Origin: an uncultured Flavobacteriaceae bacterium
GTDB taxonomy: Bacteria; Bacteroidota; Bacteroidia; Flavobacteriales; Flavobacteriaceae
DNA: 64,000 nucleotides
Direction: 5' to 3'
Assembly (NCBI GenBank): GCA_947487895.1
Contig: CANKYF010000002.1
Location: 434,001 to 498,000 of the forward strand
Shown in pieces: positions 35,587-45,706 of this stretch; position 1 is the stretch's first letter, and every line of letters begins with the position of its first letter. The notes below the pieces were generated by a model, which worked only from the letters and a program-made list of their open reading frames with translations, was not told the origin of the DNA and ran no database searches. The translations under genes and the position numbers were made by a program.

Positions 35587-37161
35587 TTATTTAGCAATAT
35601 TAACTGCTCTCGTTTCTCTAATTACAGTTACTTTAACTTGACCAGGATAGGTCATATCTGTTTGTATTTTTTGCGAGATACTGAATGACAAATCAGCTGC
35701 CTTATCATCATTTACTTTTTCGCTTTCTACAATAACACGCAACTCTCTACCTGCTTGAATGGCATACGCTTTTTTAACACCGTTAAAACCAAAAGCAATA
35801 TCTTCTAAATCCTTTAAACGTTGTATATAACTATCTAATACTTGGCGTCTAGCTCCTGGTCGTGCACCAGAAATAGCATCACATACCTGTATAATAGGAG
35901 CTAAAAGAGATTTCATTTCTATCTCATCATGGTGAGCTCCAATAGCATTACAAACATCTTTCTTCTCTCCATATTTTTCAGCCCATTGCATACCTAAAAT
36001 AGCATGTGGCGTTTCCATATCTGCTTCGGCATCTGGTACTTTACCTATATCATGTAATAATCCGGCACGTTTGGCTAATTTAGGATTCAGTCCTAATTCT
36101 GCAGCCATCACACCACACAGTTTTGCAACTTCACGTGAGTGTTGTAACAAGTTTTGCCCATAAGATGAACGGTATTTCATTCTACCTACCATTTTAATTA
36201 ATTCAGGATTTAGATTATGAATTCCTAAATCAATTACAGTACGTTTACCTACTTCTATAATTTCTTGTTCAATTTGCTTTCTTGTCTTTTTAACTACTTC
36301 TTCAATTCTAGCAGGATGTATTCTTCCATCTGTAACTAATTTATGAAGTGATAAACGTGCTACTTCTCTACGCACAGAATCAAAACAAGATAAGATGATA
36401 GCTTCAGGTGTATCATCAACTATAATTTCCACACCAGTTGCAGCTTCAATTGCTCTAATGTTTCTTCCTTCACGACCAATAATACGTCCTTTTACATCAT
36501 CAGATTCAATATTAAAAACAGAGACACAGTTATCTACCGCTTCTTCTGTTCCAATACGCTGAATAGTATTAATGATGATTTTTTTAGCTTCTTGCTCTGC
36601 AGTTAATTTAGCTTCTTCTAAAGAACCTTGAATAAATGACATTGCATCATTTTTAGCTTCGCCTTTTAAAGACTCTACTAATTGTTCTTTAGCCTCGTCT
36701 GCTGATAAACTAGAAATAACTTCTAATTGCTGAACCTGACTCTTATGAAGTTTATCAAGTTCTTCTTGTTTTTTCTCAAGTACATCACGTCTGTGATTAT
36801 AATCTTTTATTTTATCTTCTAGACTTTGATTTAATTTTTTCCCTTTAGAAAGCTCATTAGATACCTGAGACTCTTTATCTCTGGTTCTTTTTTCGGCTTC
36901 AGCCATTTTTTTATCTCTTGATAAAATGACCTTCTCATGTTCTGCTTTAAGCTCTATAAATTTCTCTTTGGCTTGAAGAATTTTATCTTTTTTAATATTT
37001 TCTCCTTCACTTTTTGCTTCTTTAATTATGCTAGATGCATCTTTTTTAGCGTCTCTTATTAATTTTGACGCCTTGTTTTTCTCTAACATTTTAGCAATAA
37101 TAAAGCCTATTACTAAGCCTAAAATTGCTGCCCCTACTCCAATTATAATTGAATTATCCAT
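35587..37161 (-). CDS. rny: Ribonuclease Y
   Basis: 524 residues from the ATG at 37161 ([15 protein letters not shown]). The longer frame would run into the 6S RNA region and gives a poor leader. The order is an N-terminal membrane helix, a long Lys/Glu coiled coil (about 30-200), a KH domain ([15 protein letters not shown]), and an HD domain ([13 protein letters not shown]). RNase Y is a membrane-anchored endonuclease that starts mRNA decay. It follows zapA and the 6S RNA on the same strand. Confidence 0.96.
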   Translation of the reverse strand: MDNSIIIGVGAAILGLVIGFIIAKMLEKNKASKLIRDAKKDASSIIKEAKSEGENIKKDKILQAKEKFIELKAEHEKVILSRDKKMAEAEKRTRDKESQVSNELSKGKKLNQSLEDKIKDYNHRRDVLEKKQEELDKLHKSQVQQLEVISSLSADEAKEQLVESLKGEAKNDAMSFIQGSLEEAKLTAEQEAKKIIINTIQRIGTEEAVDNCVSVFNIESDDVKGRIIGREGRNIRAIEAATGVEIIVDDTPEAIILSCFDSVRREVARLSLHKLVTDGRIHPARIEEVVKKTRKQIEQEIIEVGKRTVIDLGIHNLNPELIKMVGRMKYRSSYGQNLLQHSREVAKLCGVMAAELGLNPKLAKRAGLLHDIGKVPDAEADMETPHAILGMQWAEKYGEKKDVCNAIGAHHDEIEMKSLLAPIIQVCDAISGARPGARRQVLDSYIQRLKDLEDIAFGFNGVKKAYAIQAGRELRVIVESEKVNDDKAADLSFSISQKIQTDMTYPGQVKVTVIRETRAVNIAK

Positions 37162-37183
37162 CTTTGAATTTAGTTGTTTATAT

Positions 37184-37356
37184 AAAAAAAGCCTACACCG
37201 GTATAAAGTTTTGTATAAACTCCTTAAAAACAAGTTTAGGGCTAACAAGCTGATCAAGGATCCTCTAACTAGGAGGCCTGCTTTTACAACTTAAACTCAC
37301 CCTTTTTAAAGAATTAACGTTGAGTTTATCAAAAAAAATAACCAATGTAGGCAGTA
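37184..37356 (-). ncRNA. ssrS: Candidate 6S RNA (6S-Flavo type)
   Basis: The 221-base gap between zapA and rny folds, on the minus strand, as one long rod. The closing stem GCCTACATTGG (37352-37342) pairs with CCGGTGTAGGC (37201-37191), 11 pairs with two G-T. An inner helix ATAAACTC/GAGTTTAT follows, then a large bubble and a GGCCTCCTAG terminal hairpin zone. A T tract (plus-strand A run 37184-37190) ends it. 6S RNA mimics an open promoter and holds the housekeeping RNA polymerase; its gene is often next to zapA. The identity was not tested against Rfam. Confidence 0.72.
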
Positions 37357-37382
37357 ACTTTTTAGTTTATTTTAAAGAACGT

Positions 37383-37676
37383 TTAAGAGTTTAAATATGA
37401 ATGCAGCAAATCATCGAGTGCTTTTAACTTATCCTCAACATGTACACTAACATTCTTATTATCAATAGATTTCTGTTCTACTTGAGATGCAAACTGTAAT
37501 GCACACATGGCTAATACATCTTGTTTATCTCTAACAGAATAACTTTGCTCAAACTGTTTTATCATAAAATCAATGTTCTTTGCCGCTTTACGTAAACCTT
37601 CTTCTTGATTAGGTTCAATTGTTAAAGGATATAACCTATTTGCTATAGATAGCCTTATTTTAAGCTTTTCTGACAT
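37383..37676 (-). CDS. zapA: Cell division protein ZapA
   Basis: 97 residues. It has the ZapA start (LKIRLSIANRLYPLTI), the RKAAKNIDFMIKQFE helix, and a coiled-coil C-terminus with VLAMCALQFASQ. ZapA bundles FtsZ filaments at mid-cell. It starts 14 bases after the 96-residue coiled-coil gene, and the 6S RNA candidate follows directly. Confidence 0.92.
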   Translation of the reverse strand: MSEKLKIRLSIANRLYPLTIEPNQEEGLRKAAKNIDFMIKQFEQSYSVRDKQDVLAMCALQFASQVEQKSIDNKNVSVHVEDKLKALDDLLHSYLNS

Positions 37677-37690
37677 TGATTTGAATTACA

Positions 37691-37981
37691 TTAATCTGAG
37701 AGTTGCGAAATACAATAGTCTATGTCTCTTATTAATGCGTTTATTTTAAGCTTAGTTTCTCTTTTATTTTCGTCACCACCAAGTATTGAGTTTGCCATTT
37801 TTAGAGATTCATATTTTTCTTCCCATTCTAAAATTTGCAATTTTTGTTTTTGATTTTCTTGTTTTGAAGTGTCTAATTCTTCAGCCAATTTTAAATTAGA
37901 TTGCTTTAAAAGCTCTAATTTGTGTAATACTTTACTAATTTTGTTTTCTAAAGAATCTACAATATCTTCAATATTACTCAT
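37691..37981 (-). CDS. Small coiled-coil protein upstream of zapA (ZapB-like position)
   Basis: 96 residues, nearly all coiled coil (ISKVLHKLELLKQSNLKLAEEL) written here as two parts: ISKVLHKLELL and KQSNLKLAEEL, with a C-terminal helical end containing Cys89. It is immediately upstream of zapA in one unit. Size and structure resemble ZapB, the ZapA partner in E. coli, but sequence alone does not prove this. Confidence 0.8.
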   Translation of the reverse strand: MSNIEDIVDSLENKISKVLHKLELLKQSNLKLAEELDTSKQENQKQKLQILEWEEKYESLKMANSILGGDENKRETKLKINALIRDIDYCISQLSD

Positions 37982-38159
37982 TTACAAAAATCAATACTTA
38001 TCTCACAAAGTTAACATACCTGCTTATAAATTACAATTGTTTTTCAATAAAATTTAAAAATTAGTTATCATAAGTTTTTTGCTAGATATAATGGCTTGAT
38101 TTTTGAACAAACCTTTGTGAATTCATATCAAATTAATATTTTCGCTTCAATTCACACCT

Positions 38160-39845
38160 ATGAGATTAATTCAAGTTTTCCTATTAGTTTTTGTTTTAAA
38201 TCTAAATGCCCAAAATAATTATCCCCAAGATTATTTTGACAACCCTTTAGAAATTCCTCTTATTCTTTCTGGAACGTTTGCAGAGTTACGCTCTAATCAT
38301 TTTCATTCTGGGCTAGATATAAAAACGCAAAAACGGGTAGGATTGAAAGTAAAAGCTTGTGCTGATGGTTTTGTAAGTAGAATTAAAATTTCGCATTATG
38401 GCTACGGAAAGGCGTTGTATGTAACGCACCCAAATGGCTATACCACTGTTTATGCTCACTTACAAAAATTTGCTCCTGAAATTGAAGCTTATATTAAAAA
38501 GCAACAGTATGAGAAGGAATCTTACACAATAGAATTGTTTCCAAGTGCCGAAACGCTTCCTGTCACTAAAAATAGTTTAATTGCTTATAGTGGTAATTCT
38601 GGTGGTTCTGGAGGACCTCATTTACATTTTGAAATAAGAGATAAGAAAGAACGCCCTATAAACCCTATGCTTTTTGGCATCGAAATAGCAGATACTAAAA
38701 TGCCGTATATTAAATCTATATATGCGTATCCATTAGATGAAAATTCTTTTGTCAATAACTCAAATAAAAAACAAAAACTACGATTAATACCTTTAAAAAA
38801 TGGCGATTACACTGTTGAAAATATAAAAGCTATTGGTAATATTGGTTTTGGTATTGAAACGAACGATAGACAAAGTCTTTCAGCGAATTCAAACGGCGTT
38901 TATAATATAAGTTCTTTTGTTAATGGTGCTAAAAACTTCGAATTAGATTTTAGGCGTTTTTCATTTAGTGAAACCAAACACATCAATCAACTTATAGATT
39001 ATGAACACTATGTTTCGCAAAAAAAGCGTGTTCAAAAGCTATTTAAAATTAATAACCCACTAAGTATTTACAAATCACTTTCCAATAATGGCATTGTTAA
39101 AGTAGAAGATAGTGCCTATTTAGTTTACAAAGTTAGAGTTGCAGATTTTAAAAATAATGAGGCCTGGGTTAATTTAAATATTAAAGGGGCAAAAAGCATT
39201 GAAACAAAAACAGAAAAACAAAAAACGACGCCTTACTATATTAAAACAGATCAAACAACCAACTTAAAAGAAGACAATATTTCTGTAGATTTTTATACAA
39301 ATACCTTCTACAAAAATTTCTATATTAATTTTGAGGTTAAAAATGATACTTTAACACTTCATAAAAACACTTTGGCTGCCAAGAGAAAGTTTAAAATAAC
39401 CTATGATATAAGTAAATACAAGGAAGCCGATATAACTAATTTATTCATTGCTAGATTACTAGGTTCAAAAAAGCACCCAGTGTATACCTCTACTAAAAGA
39501 GAAGGTAAGAAACTAATTGCTCATACCAAAACATTAGGAACATTTGCCTTGGCAACAGATAGTGTTCCTCCTAGTATAAAACCAATAAATTTTAAAAAAG
39601 GCCAATGGTTGAGTAATTACCGTTATTTAAAAATTAAAATAGATGATGGTCTTTCTGGTATTTCAAAATATAGAGCTACTGTAAACGGAAAATGGATTTT
39701 AATGGAGTATGATTACAAAACAAAAACATTGATTCATGATTTTAAAGATGGCATCATAACAGATTCAAAAAATAATTTAAAAGTAATTGTTACTGATAAT
39801 GTTGGAAATAATTCTACATTTGAAACGTTCTTTTACAGAAAATAA
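38160..39845 (+). CDS. M23 family metallopeptidase
   Basis: 561 residues with a signal peptide (MRLIQVFLLVFVLNLNAQ). The LytM/M23 zinc site is complete: His49 and Asp53 in HFHSGLD, and His154/His156 in GPHLHFE. The long C-terminal part (about 180-561) is beta-rich and without a recognised motif. M23 enzymes cut peptide cross-links in peptidoglycan. The TonB receptor gene follows after 13 bases and a PH-domain gene after that, so the three may form an operon. Confidence 0.9.
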   Translation: MRLIQVFLLVFVLNLNAQNNYPQDYFDNPLEIPLILSGTFAELRSNHFHSGLDIKTQKRVGLKVKACADGFVSRIKISHYGYGKALYVTHPNGYTTVYAHLQKFAPEIEAYIKKQQYEKESYTIELFPSAETLPVTKNSLIAYSGNSGGSGGPHLHFEIRDKKERPINPMLFGIEIADTKMPYIKSIYAYPLDENSFVNNSNKKQKLRLIPLKNGDYTVENIKAIGNIGFGIETNDRQSLSANSNGVYNISSFVNGAKNFELDFRRFSFSETKHINQLIDYEHYVSQKKRVQKLFKINNPLSIYKSLSNNGIVKVEDSAYLVYKVRVADFKNNEAWVNLNIKGAKSIETKTEKQKTTPYYIKTDQTTNLKEDNISVDFYTNTFYKNFYINFEVKNDTLTLHKNTLAAKRKFKITYDISKYKEADITNLFIARLLGSKKHPVYTSTKREGKKLIAHTKTLGTFALATDSVPPSIKPINFKKGQWLSNYRYLKIKIDDGLSGISKYRATVNGKWILMEYDYKTKTLIHDFKDGIITDSKNNLKVIVTDNVGNNSTFETFFYRK

Positions 39846-39858
39846 ATTGTAACCAACA

Positions 39859-42318
39859 TTGAGACCAAAATTACTTCTTCTTTTTTCCTTGTTTTTTTCT
39901 ATTGCTTATTCTAGTTTTTCGCAAACAGCAACTATAAGAGGTGTTATACTAGATGAATCTAATAAACCTATTGAAGGCGTTAATATTAAAGGGGAAAACA
40001 TTGGTACACAAACCAATACTAACGGGTTTTATATAATTGAAATCCCTTCTGATATAGATCTAACTATTGAATTTACTCATATTTCATTTAAAAAGATTAC
40101 TAGTACATTTAATCTTAAAAATGGTGAAGAGCTAGAGTTTAATCCAGTAATGAAAACATCTGTAGAACAAATTGCCACAGTTGTGGTTAGTTCTAAAAGA
40201 CGAAAAGAAGTTGAAGGCATTATAACACTCCAGCCAGAAACTATTAGAAAAATTCCTGGGGCTAATGCTGGTGTAGAAAATTTATTAATGACACTTCCTG
40301 GAGTTAGTAATAACAATGAATTAAGTACTCAATACTCCGTTAGAGGTGGTAATTTTGATGAAAATTTAGTTTATGTAAACGATATTGAGGTATACAGACC
40401 ATTTTTAGTAAGATCTGGACAACAAGAAGGTTTGAGTTTTGTGAATACGAATCTAGTTCAAAATGTGGACTTCTCAGCCGGTGGTTTTCAAGCCAAATAT
40501 GGCGATAAGTTGTCTTCGGTGTTAGATATCACCTATAAAACACCATATCAATTTGAAATAAATGCGGATTTAAGTTTATTAGGTGCTAGTGTTTCTTATG
40601 AAGATGTGAGCAAAGATTCAAAATTCACAAGTATTGTGGGGGCTCGATACCGTGATAATAGTCTTTTTGTAAATGCTAAAGAAACGGAGACGAACTTCAC
40701 TCCTACTTTTGCTGATATTCAGGCGTATTTCACCTATAAATTTACCAACAAATTTCATTTAAGTTTTCTGGGAAATGCTTCATTAAATAAATACAATTAT
40801 GAGCCGCAAACACGTCAGACAAATTTTGGTACCTTAAGTGATCCTATTGCGCTTTTAGTATTTTATGAAGGTCAAGAAAAAGATCAGTATCAAACCTATT
40901 TTGGAGCGTTTAAAGGAACTTACTTTGCCAATGATAATTTAACATTAAAATTAATTGCTTCAACGTATCATACTACAGAAGAAGAATATTTTGATATTTT
41001 GGCGCAATACAGATTGGGCGAAGTAAATACTAATATTGGTGATGAAGACATAGGTGAAGTTGAATTTAGTGAAGGTATTGGTAGTCAATTAAATCATGGA
41101 AGAAACGACTTAGATGCACTTATAACAAATATTGAACATAAAGGAGACTTAAAAATTAATGATGATCGTATTGAGTGGTCTTTAAAATATACTAATGAAG
41201 ATATTAGAGATAGACTTGTAGAATGGGAAGTGATAGACTCTGCTGGTTTTTCAATTAGACCGCCAAGATCAATACCAAACGAACAGCCTTATGAACCATT
41301 TACTGGTCCTCTAGAACCTTTTCAAAATGTAAGAGCAACAAACAATACGCAAATAACAAGATTACAAGCTTATGCACAGTGGAGCAAAAGGTCTACATTG
41401 GGGAACAGTGATGTTTGGTATAACGCAGGTGTGAGAGTTCATAACTGGTCTGTTAAAGGTACAGGGATTGCTTCTTCTAATCAGACAGTTTTTAGTCCAA
41501 GAGCACAATTTGCAATAAAACCAGATTGGGAAAAAGACATGCTATTTAGAGCTGCAGCGGGTATGTATTATCAGCCACCATTTTATAGAGAATTAAGAGA
41601 TGCTAATGGTACTGTACAGCCTGATGTGAAAGCTCAAAAATCGTTTCATATTGTTTTAGGAAATGATTATAGTTTTAAAATGTGGAATAGACCATTTAAA
41701 TTAACCACAGAAGCTTATTATAAAAACCTGACGAACGTTAACCCTTACACTGTTGAAAATGTACGCATTAGATATAGAGCTAATAATAGTGCAAAGGCCT
41801 ATGCCTATGGTTTAGATATGAGGCTAAATGGCGAATTTGTACCTGGCACAGAATCTTGGTTTAGTTTTGGTTATTTAAAAACAGAGGAAAATATTGAAAA
41901 CCGTGGTTATATATCTAGACCAACAGACCAACGCTTAAAATTTGCCGCCTTGTTTCAAGACTATGTGCCTAACATGCCTAATTTTAAAATGTACCTGAAT
42001 TTAGTTTATAATACTGGAGTTCCTGGAGGTTCGCCAAGTTATGCAGACCCTTACGTTTTTCAAACTAGGTTACCAGATTATAAAAGAGCTGATTTGGGAA
42101 TACAACTAGTATTAGCTGATGATAAAAAGCAATTTAAAAGTGGTTGGAAGAAGCCTTTTAAAGAGTTATCTCTAGGTTTTGAAATTTTCAATATTTTTGA
42201 TGTACAGAACTCTATTACAAATACCTGGGTAAGAGATGTTTATAGCAAGCGACAGTTTGCAATACCAAATTTTTTAACACCAAGAGTATTTAATGTAAGA
42301 ACTACTATGAAGTTTTAA
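39859..42318 (+). CDS. TonB-dependent receptor with N-terminal CarboxypepD_reg-like domain
   Basis: 819 residues from the TTG at 39859; the signal peptide (LLLLFSLFFSIAYSSFSQ) begins at once. A carboxypeptidase-regulatory-like domain (about 24-105), a plug with RRGGNFDENLVYVN-type text (YSVRGGNFDEN), and an outer-membrane barrel ending in a terminal Phe follow. It imports a ligand across the outer membrane using TonB energy. There is no SusD partner, so it is not a classical polysaccharide-utilisation SusC. The ligand is unknown. Confidence 0.9.
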   Translation: MRPKLLLLFSLFFSIAYSSFSQTATIRGVILDESNKPIEGVNIKGENIGTQTNTNGFYIIEIPSDIDLTIEFTHISFKKITSTFNLKNGEELEFNPVMKTSVEQIATVVVSSKRRKEVEGIITLQPETIRKIPGANAGVENLLMTLPGVSNNNELSTQYSVRGGNFDENLVYVNDIEVYRPFLVRSGQQEGLSFVNTNLVQNVDFSAGGFQAKYGDKLSSVLDITYKTPYQFEINADLSLLGASVSYEDVSKDSKFTSIVGARYRDNSLFVNAKETETNFTPTFADIQAYFTYKFTNKFHLSFLGNASLNKYNYEPQTRQTNFGTLSDPIALLVFYEGQEKDQYQTYFGAFKGTYFANDNLTLKLIASTYHTTEEEYFDILAQYRLGEVNTNIGDEDIGEVEFSEGIGSQLNHGRNDLDALITNIEHKGDLKINDDRIEWSLKYTNEDIRDRLVEWEVIDSAGFSIRPPRSIPNEQPYEPFTGPLEPFQNVRATNNTQITRLQAYAQWSKRSTLGNSDVWYNAGVRVHNWSVKGTGIASSNQTVFSPRAQFAIKPDWEKDMLFRAAAGMYYQPPFYRELRDANGTVQPDVKAQKSFHIVLGNDYSFKMWNRPFKLTTEAYYKNLTNVNPYTVENVRIRYRANNSAKAYAYGLDMRLNGEFVPGTESWFSFGYLKTEENIENRGYISRPTDQRLKFAALFQDYVPNMPNFKMYLNLVYNTGVPGGSPSYADPYVFQTRLPDYKRADLGIQLVLADDKKQFKSGWKKPFKELSLGFEIFNIFDVQNSITNTWVRDVYSKRQFAIPNFLTPRVFNVRTTMKF

Positions 42319-42320
42319 TA

Positions 42321-42848
42321 ATGCCTTTTAATTCAAACATTATAATAAAAGCTGAGTTTAATCCTAAGATTAAAACATATATACTTTTATTTGTTGCTTT
42401 TTTTCTTTTCATTTCAATTGTAGGTATTCCTATTTTAATTATTTGGTTTCTAGGCCTTGGACAATCTATGAGCAATAGATATTATCAAAATTTAAAATGC
42501 CAACTAACCGAAAAACATTTAGAGTTTAAAAAAGGGATTCTTTTTAGAGTTGAAAAAACCATACCATTAGAAAATATTCAAGATTTAACATTTATAGAAA
42601 ACCCTCTTTTAAGAGCTTTAGATTTACGTATTTTAAAAATAGAAACTGCTGGACAAAGTACCCCTCAAGGTAGTGATATGAAACTTGTAGGTATTATTGA
42701 TTCTATTGCTTTCAAAGAAGCTGTTTTATCACAACGAGAAATTTTAAAATCTAAAAGTTATTATACTACTGAAAATGTTTCTTCTACAAAAACTGAGAAA
42801 CTTCTAGAAGAGATTAGAGATTTACTAAAGGATATTAATAATAAATAA
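42321..42848 (+). CDS. PH-domain (bPH2) membrane protein
   Basis: 175 residues. Two membrane segments (about 17-50) precede a bacterial PH domain (GILFRVEKTIPLENIQDL and LRILKIETAG). It starts 2 bases after the TonB receptor stop, implying coupled translation. Bacterial PH-domain proteins of this kind have unclear roles. It is convergent with the cysteine desulfurase gene, with no gap. Confidence 0.8.
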   Translation: MPFNSNIIIKAEFNPKIKTYILLFVAFFLFISIVGIPILIIWFLGLGQSMSNRYYQNLKCQLTEKHLEFKKGILFRVEKTIPLENIQDLTFIENPLLRALDLRILKIETAGQSTPQGSDMKLVGIIDSIAFKEAVLSQREILKSKSYYTTENVSSTKTEKLLEEIRDLLKDINNK

Positions 42849-43994
42849 CTACGCGTTTACTAAATCTTTTAAAACACTTACAACGTAATCTACTTCCTCT
42901 TTTGTATTATAAATACTGAAAGAAAATCTTAATGAAGGTTTTTGTAGATTTGTTTCATTTAAAATTTCAGCTAAAACATGAGATACTTGCGTACTTCCAC
43001 TTTGGCAAGCGCTTCCTCTAGAGCAAGCAATACCTTTTAAATCTAACTGAAATAAAATCATTGAAACCGCTTCAGGTGGCATAGGTAGACATACGTTTAC
43101 TAATGTGTATGTTGATGCTTCAAAATCTTCTGAAAGTCCATTAAAACTAACCTCTGGAATAGCTTCGGTTATAGAATTAATAAAATAACGTTTCAAGTTT
43201 TTAATATACGTAGACTCAGATTCTAAGTTATTATAGGCTAATTTTAAGGCTGTTTCCATGCCTACAATATTATGTACACTTTCTGTTCCTGCTCTAAATC
43301 CACGTTCTTGTTCTCCACCAATAATTGATGGTTTCAATCCTGAGTCCTTTCTAAAAAAAGCAAACCCTACACCTTTAGGCCCGTGGAATTTATGAGCTGA
43401 AGCCACTAAAAAATCAACCTTTGTCTTCTGTAAATCTAAGTTATAATGACCAATAGCCTGAACTGCATCAGTATGAAATAAAGCGTCGTGTTCTTTACAC
43501 AAATTAGCCACCTTTTCAACATCTAAAATGTTTCCTATTTCATTATTAATATACATTAGGCTAACAAGTGTCTTCTCTTTAGTATTTAATAATTGCTCAA
43601 GGTGATTGTAATTAACTGTTCCTCTAGTATCAACATCAACAAAGCTAAGCCTTATATTATGCGTTTTCTCTAATTGTTCAACGACCTTCAAAACAGCATG
43701 GTGCTCAATTTTAGAAGAAATAATATGTGTAACACCTAAATCTCTAACCGCACTTTTAAGAATTAAATTATCGGCTTCTGTACCTCCTGAAGTAAACACT
43801 ATTTCGCTAGTAGTTACATTAAAAATATTGGCAATAGTTTTTCTAGATGTTTCTAAAAGTACTTTTGAAGATCTACCAAAACTATGTGAAGAGGACGGAT
43901 TACCATAATTATTTTGCATAACTTCTGCCATAGAATTAATCACTTCTTCCCTAATTTGAGTGGTAGCAGCATTATCAAAATATACGGTTTTCAT
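42849..43994 (-). CDS. Cysteine desulfurase (IscS/NifS-like)
   Basis: 381 residues. The PLP lysine is Lys202 in SAHKFHGPKG, and the catalytic Cys330 is in SRGSACQSG (Cys324 is nearby). The short-loop layout and VYFDNAATT start place it in class I (NifS/IscS). It removes sulfur from cysteine for iron-sulfur clusters and thio-modified tRNA. No iscU or iscR is adjacent, so it could be a tRNA-thiolation or general form; SUF would be expected elsewhere. Confidence 0.93.
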   Translation of the reverse strand: MKTVYFDNAATTQIREEVINSMAEVMQNNYGNPSSSHSFGRSSKVLLETSRKTIANIFNVTTSEIVFTSGGTEADNLILKSAVRDLGVTHIISSKIEHHAVLKVVEQLEKTHNIRLSFVDVDTRGTVNYNHLEQLLNTKEKTLVSLMYINNEIGNILDVEKVANLCKEHDALFHTDAVQAIGHYNLDLQKTKVDFLVASAHKFHGPKGVGFAFFRKDSGLKPSIIGGEQERGFRAGTESVHNIVGMETALKLAYNNLESESTYIKNLKRYFINSITEAIPEVSFNGLSEDFEASTYTLVNVCLPMPPEAVSMILFQLDLKGIACSRGSACQSGSTQVSHVLAEILNETNLQKPSLRFSFSIYNTKEEVDYVVSVLKDLVNA

Positions 43995-44138
43995 GGCGTA
44001 ATATCTAAAAAGTAAATTCTAAAGAATTAAAACTCTAAAATCTCAATTATTGAGTCAAAAATACTTGAAATAAAATTATTTTCAATAACATACGTTATAA
44101 ATAACAATTCTATTATTTTTGCTCTAAAATTGATACCA

Positions 44139-45140
44139 ATGCGCAAATCATTCTACGCTTTATTAGCTTTGTTTTTTGTAACCATTTTTTCCTGTGATGA
44201 TGGAGATGTTATTACAGTTAATTTAGATTTTGATAATGAATATGAAGCTTGCAATGGTGTAGATGGTTTAGTGATTTTTAAAACCAAAGATGACCCTTCA
44301 GAATCCCTATCGTTTTTTATAAGTAATTTTACTATTGCCGAATTACTTGAGGTTGAAAGTGACGATTCTCTTAAAGTCACTAAAAATGGTACTTTGTTTT
44401 ATAGAACCTATAGTAATGAGAGAATTGGTAGTTTAGATTTATTTTGTAGCGATGTACCTTCTTCTGATATTGATATTATAAATAGTGATGAAAGTTCTAG
44501 TTCTGTAGAATTTAGTACCGTTTTAATAGAAGACGATAATGATGGTGTACCAGCTGAATTAGAAAGTACTAATGGTATGAATCCTATTGGTGATGATGAT
44601 AATGATAATATATTGAATTATTTAGATGATGCACCAAATGATGATTCAATTGGGGATGAGAATGGACAAATAGAAGATGGTTTTGATACCGATGGCGATG
44701 GATTAGCAAATTTTGTTGATTTTGATGACGATGGTGATAATATACCAACCAGTGAGGAAAATCCTGACCCAGATGGCGATGGTGATTTAAGTGATTCACA
44801 AAACTCTGATACAGACAACATTCCTGATTATTTAGATGATGATGATGATGGAGATGGCGTACGTACTAGAGATGAAGAAAACTTTACTCAAAATGAAGAC
44901 CCTACTGATGATGAAACAACTCCGGGTGCTGGACCTGATTATTTGAATCCTGATATTTTAACCTCTGTTACTGCTACTCATTACAGAGCGCATTCTTATA
45001 GCAGAACTTTTTTTGTTAGAGCAACAATTTTGGATGTAGATTTAACTGAAATTTCTCAAGTTCAACTAGATTTTGGTACATTAAATAATTCTGCCACTAA
45101 TGGAGATAATGGTGGATTTTCTAGAAAAGAAATTAATTAG
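44139..45140 (+). CDS. Lipoprotein with Asp-rich TSP3-like calcium repeats
   Basis: 333 residues from the ATG at 44139; a TTG nine bases upstream is also in frame. The lipobox ends at Cys19 (IFSC). Residues about 125-255 carry repeated D-x-D-x-D-G turns (DDNDGVP, DDDNDNI, DTDGDGL, DDDGDNI, DPDGDGD, DDDDDGDGV) like thrombospondin type 3 calcium loops. A short beta region follows. Such proteins are surface-exposed in Bacteroidota. The repeats create long meaningless open frames on the opposite strand. Its last four bases overlap the convergent Smr gene. Confidence 0.82.
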   Translation: MRKSFYALLALFFVTIFSCDDGDVITVNLDFDNEYEACNGVDGLVIFKTKDDPSESLSFFISNFTIAELLEVESDDSLKVTKNGTLFYRTYSNERIGSLDLFCSDVPSSDIDIINSDESSSSVEFSTVLIEDDNDGVPAELESTNGMNPIGDDDNDNILNYLDDAPNDDSIGDENGQIEDGFDTDGDGLANFVDFDDDGDNIPTSEENPDPDGDGDLSDSQNSDTDNIPDYLDDDDDGDGVRTRDEENFTQNEDPTDDETTPGAGPDYLNPDILTSVTATHYRAHSYSRTFFVRATILDVDLTEISQVQLDFGTLNNSATNGDNGGFSRKEIN

Positions 45141-45706
45141 GGTTTCACATTTTGATAAATATAGACTTCTGTAGCTCCTAAGCCATATTTTTGGTAATTA
45201 GCATCGTAAAATTTCACATTCTCGTAACGAGAAAATAAGTATTCTAATTCTAGTTTTAAAACGCCTTCACCCACACCGTGTATAAATACTACTTTTTGTA
45301 TACGCTTTTTAATGGCAAATTCTAATTGCCTTTTAGCAGTATCTAATTGTAAAGTTAACATATCATGATTAGTCATCCCTTTAGAAGATTTAACTAATTG
45401 ATTAATGTGCAAATCTACTTCTAAAGTTGGCTGAAAACGCTCCTTAGCTTTTACTTTAGGTTGTTTTCTCTTTTTTGAAGCTTCTTTTTGAGAAATGACA
45501 CTATTTAAACTTGTATGCGAAAAAATATCGGTTTTAAAAGAGGTTGGTTTACTTAAAACTAAGGCATCTTCACTAAAATCAATTTCAAAGCCATCTTCCG
45601 TTTCAATAGAAATGATCTTTCCTATTATCTTGGTTATGACACCTGATAAATCTTCGTCTAAAACAGACACATTATCTCCAACTTTAAAGCTCACTGTCTT
45701 CTTCAA
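45137..45706 (-). CDS. Smr-domain protein (DUF2027-like)
   Basis: 189 residues. The N-terminal part (about 1-60) is a small beta-barrel (FKVGDNVSVLDEDLSGVI) as in DUF2027. The C-terminal Smr domain has VDLHINQL and the nuclease-type HGVGEG motif. Smr domains nick or cleave nucleic acids, and recent work ties some to ribosome rescue. Its start overlaps the 66-residue membrane protein gene by 23 bases, so they are coupled. Confidence 0.88.
   Translation of the reverse strand: MKKTVSFKVGDNVSVLDEDLSGVITKIIGKIISIETEDGFEIDFSEDALVLSKPTSFKTDIFSHTSLNSVISQKEASKKRKQPKVKAKERFQPTLEVDLHINQLVKSSKGMTNHDMLTLQLDTAKRQLEFAIKKRIQKVVFIHGVGEGVLKLELEYLFSRYENVKFYDANYQKYGLGATEVYIYQNVKP

Noticed and set aside
39859-42318. 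SusC of a polysaccharide utilisation locus
   Set aside because: It is a TonB receptor with a regulatory-like domain, but no SusD or glycan enzyme is adjacent, and the neighbours are an M23 peptidase and PH-domain gene.
44584-44821. Two long open frames on the minus strand inside the calcium-loop lipoprotein gene
   Set aside because: They are His/Ser-rich antisense products of the Asp-codon repeats and have no start signal or family.
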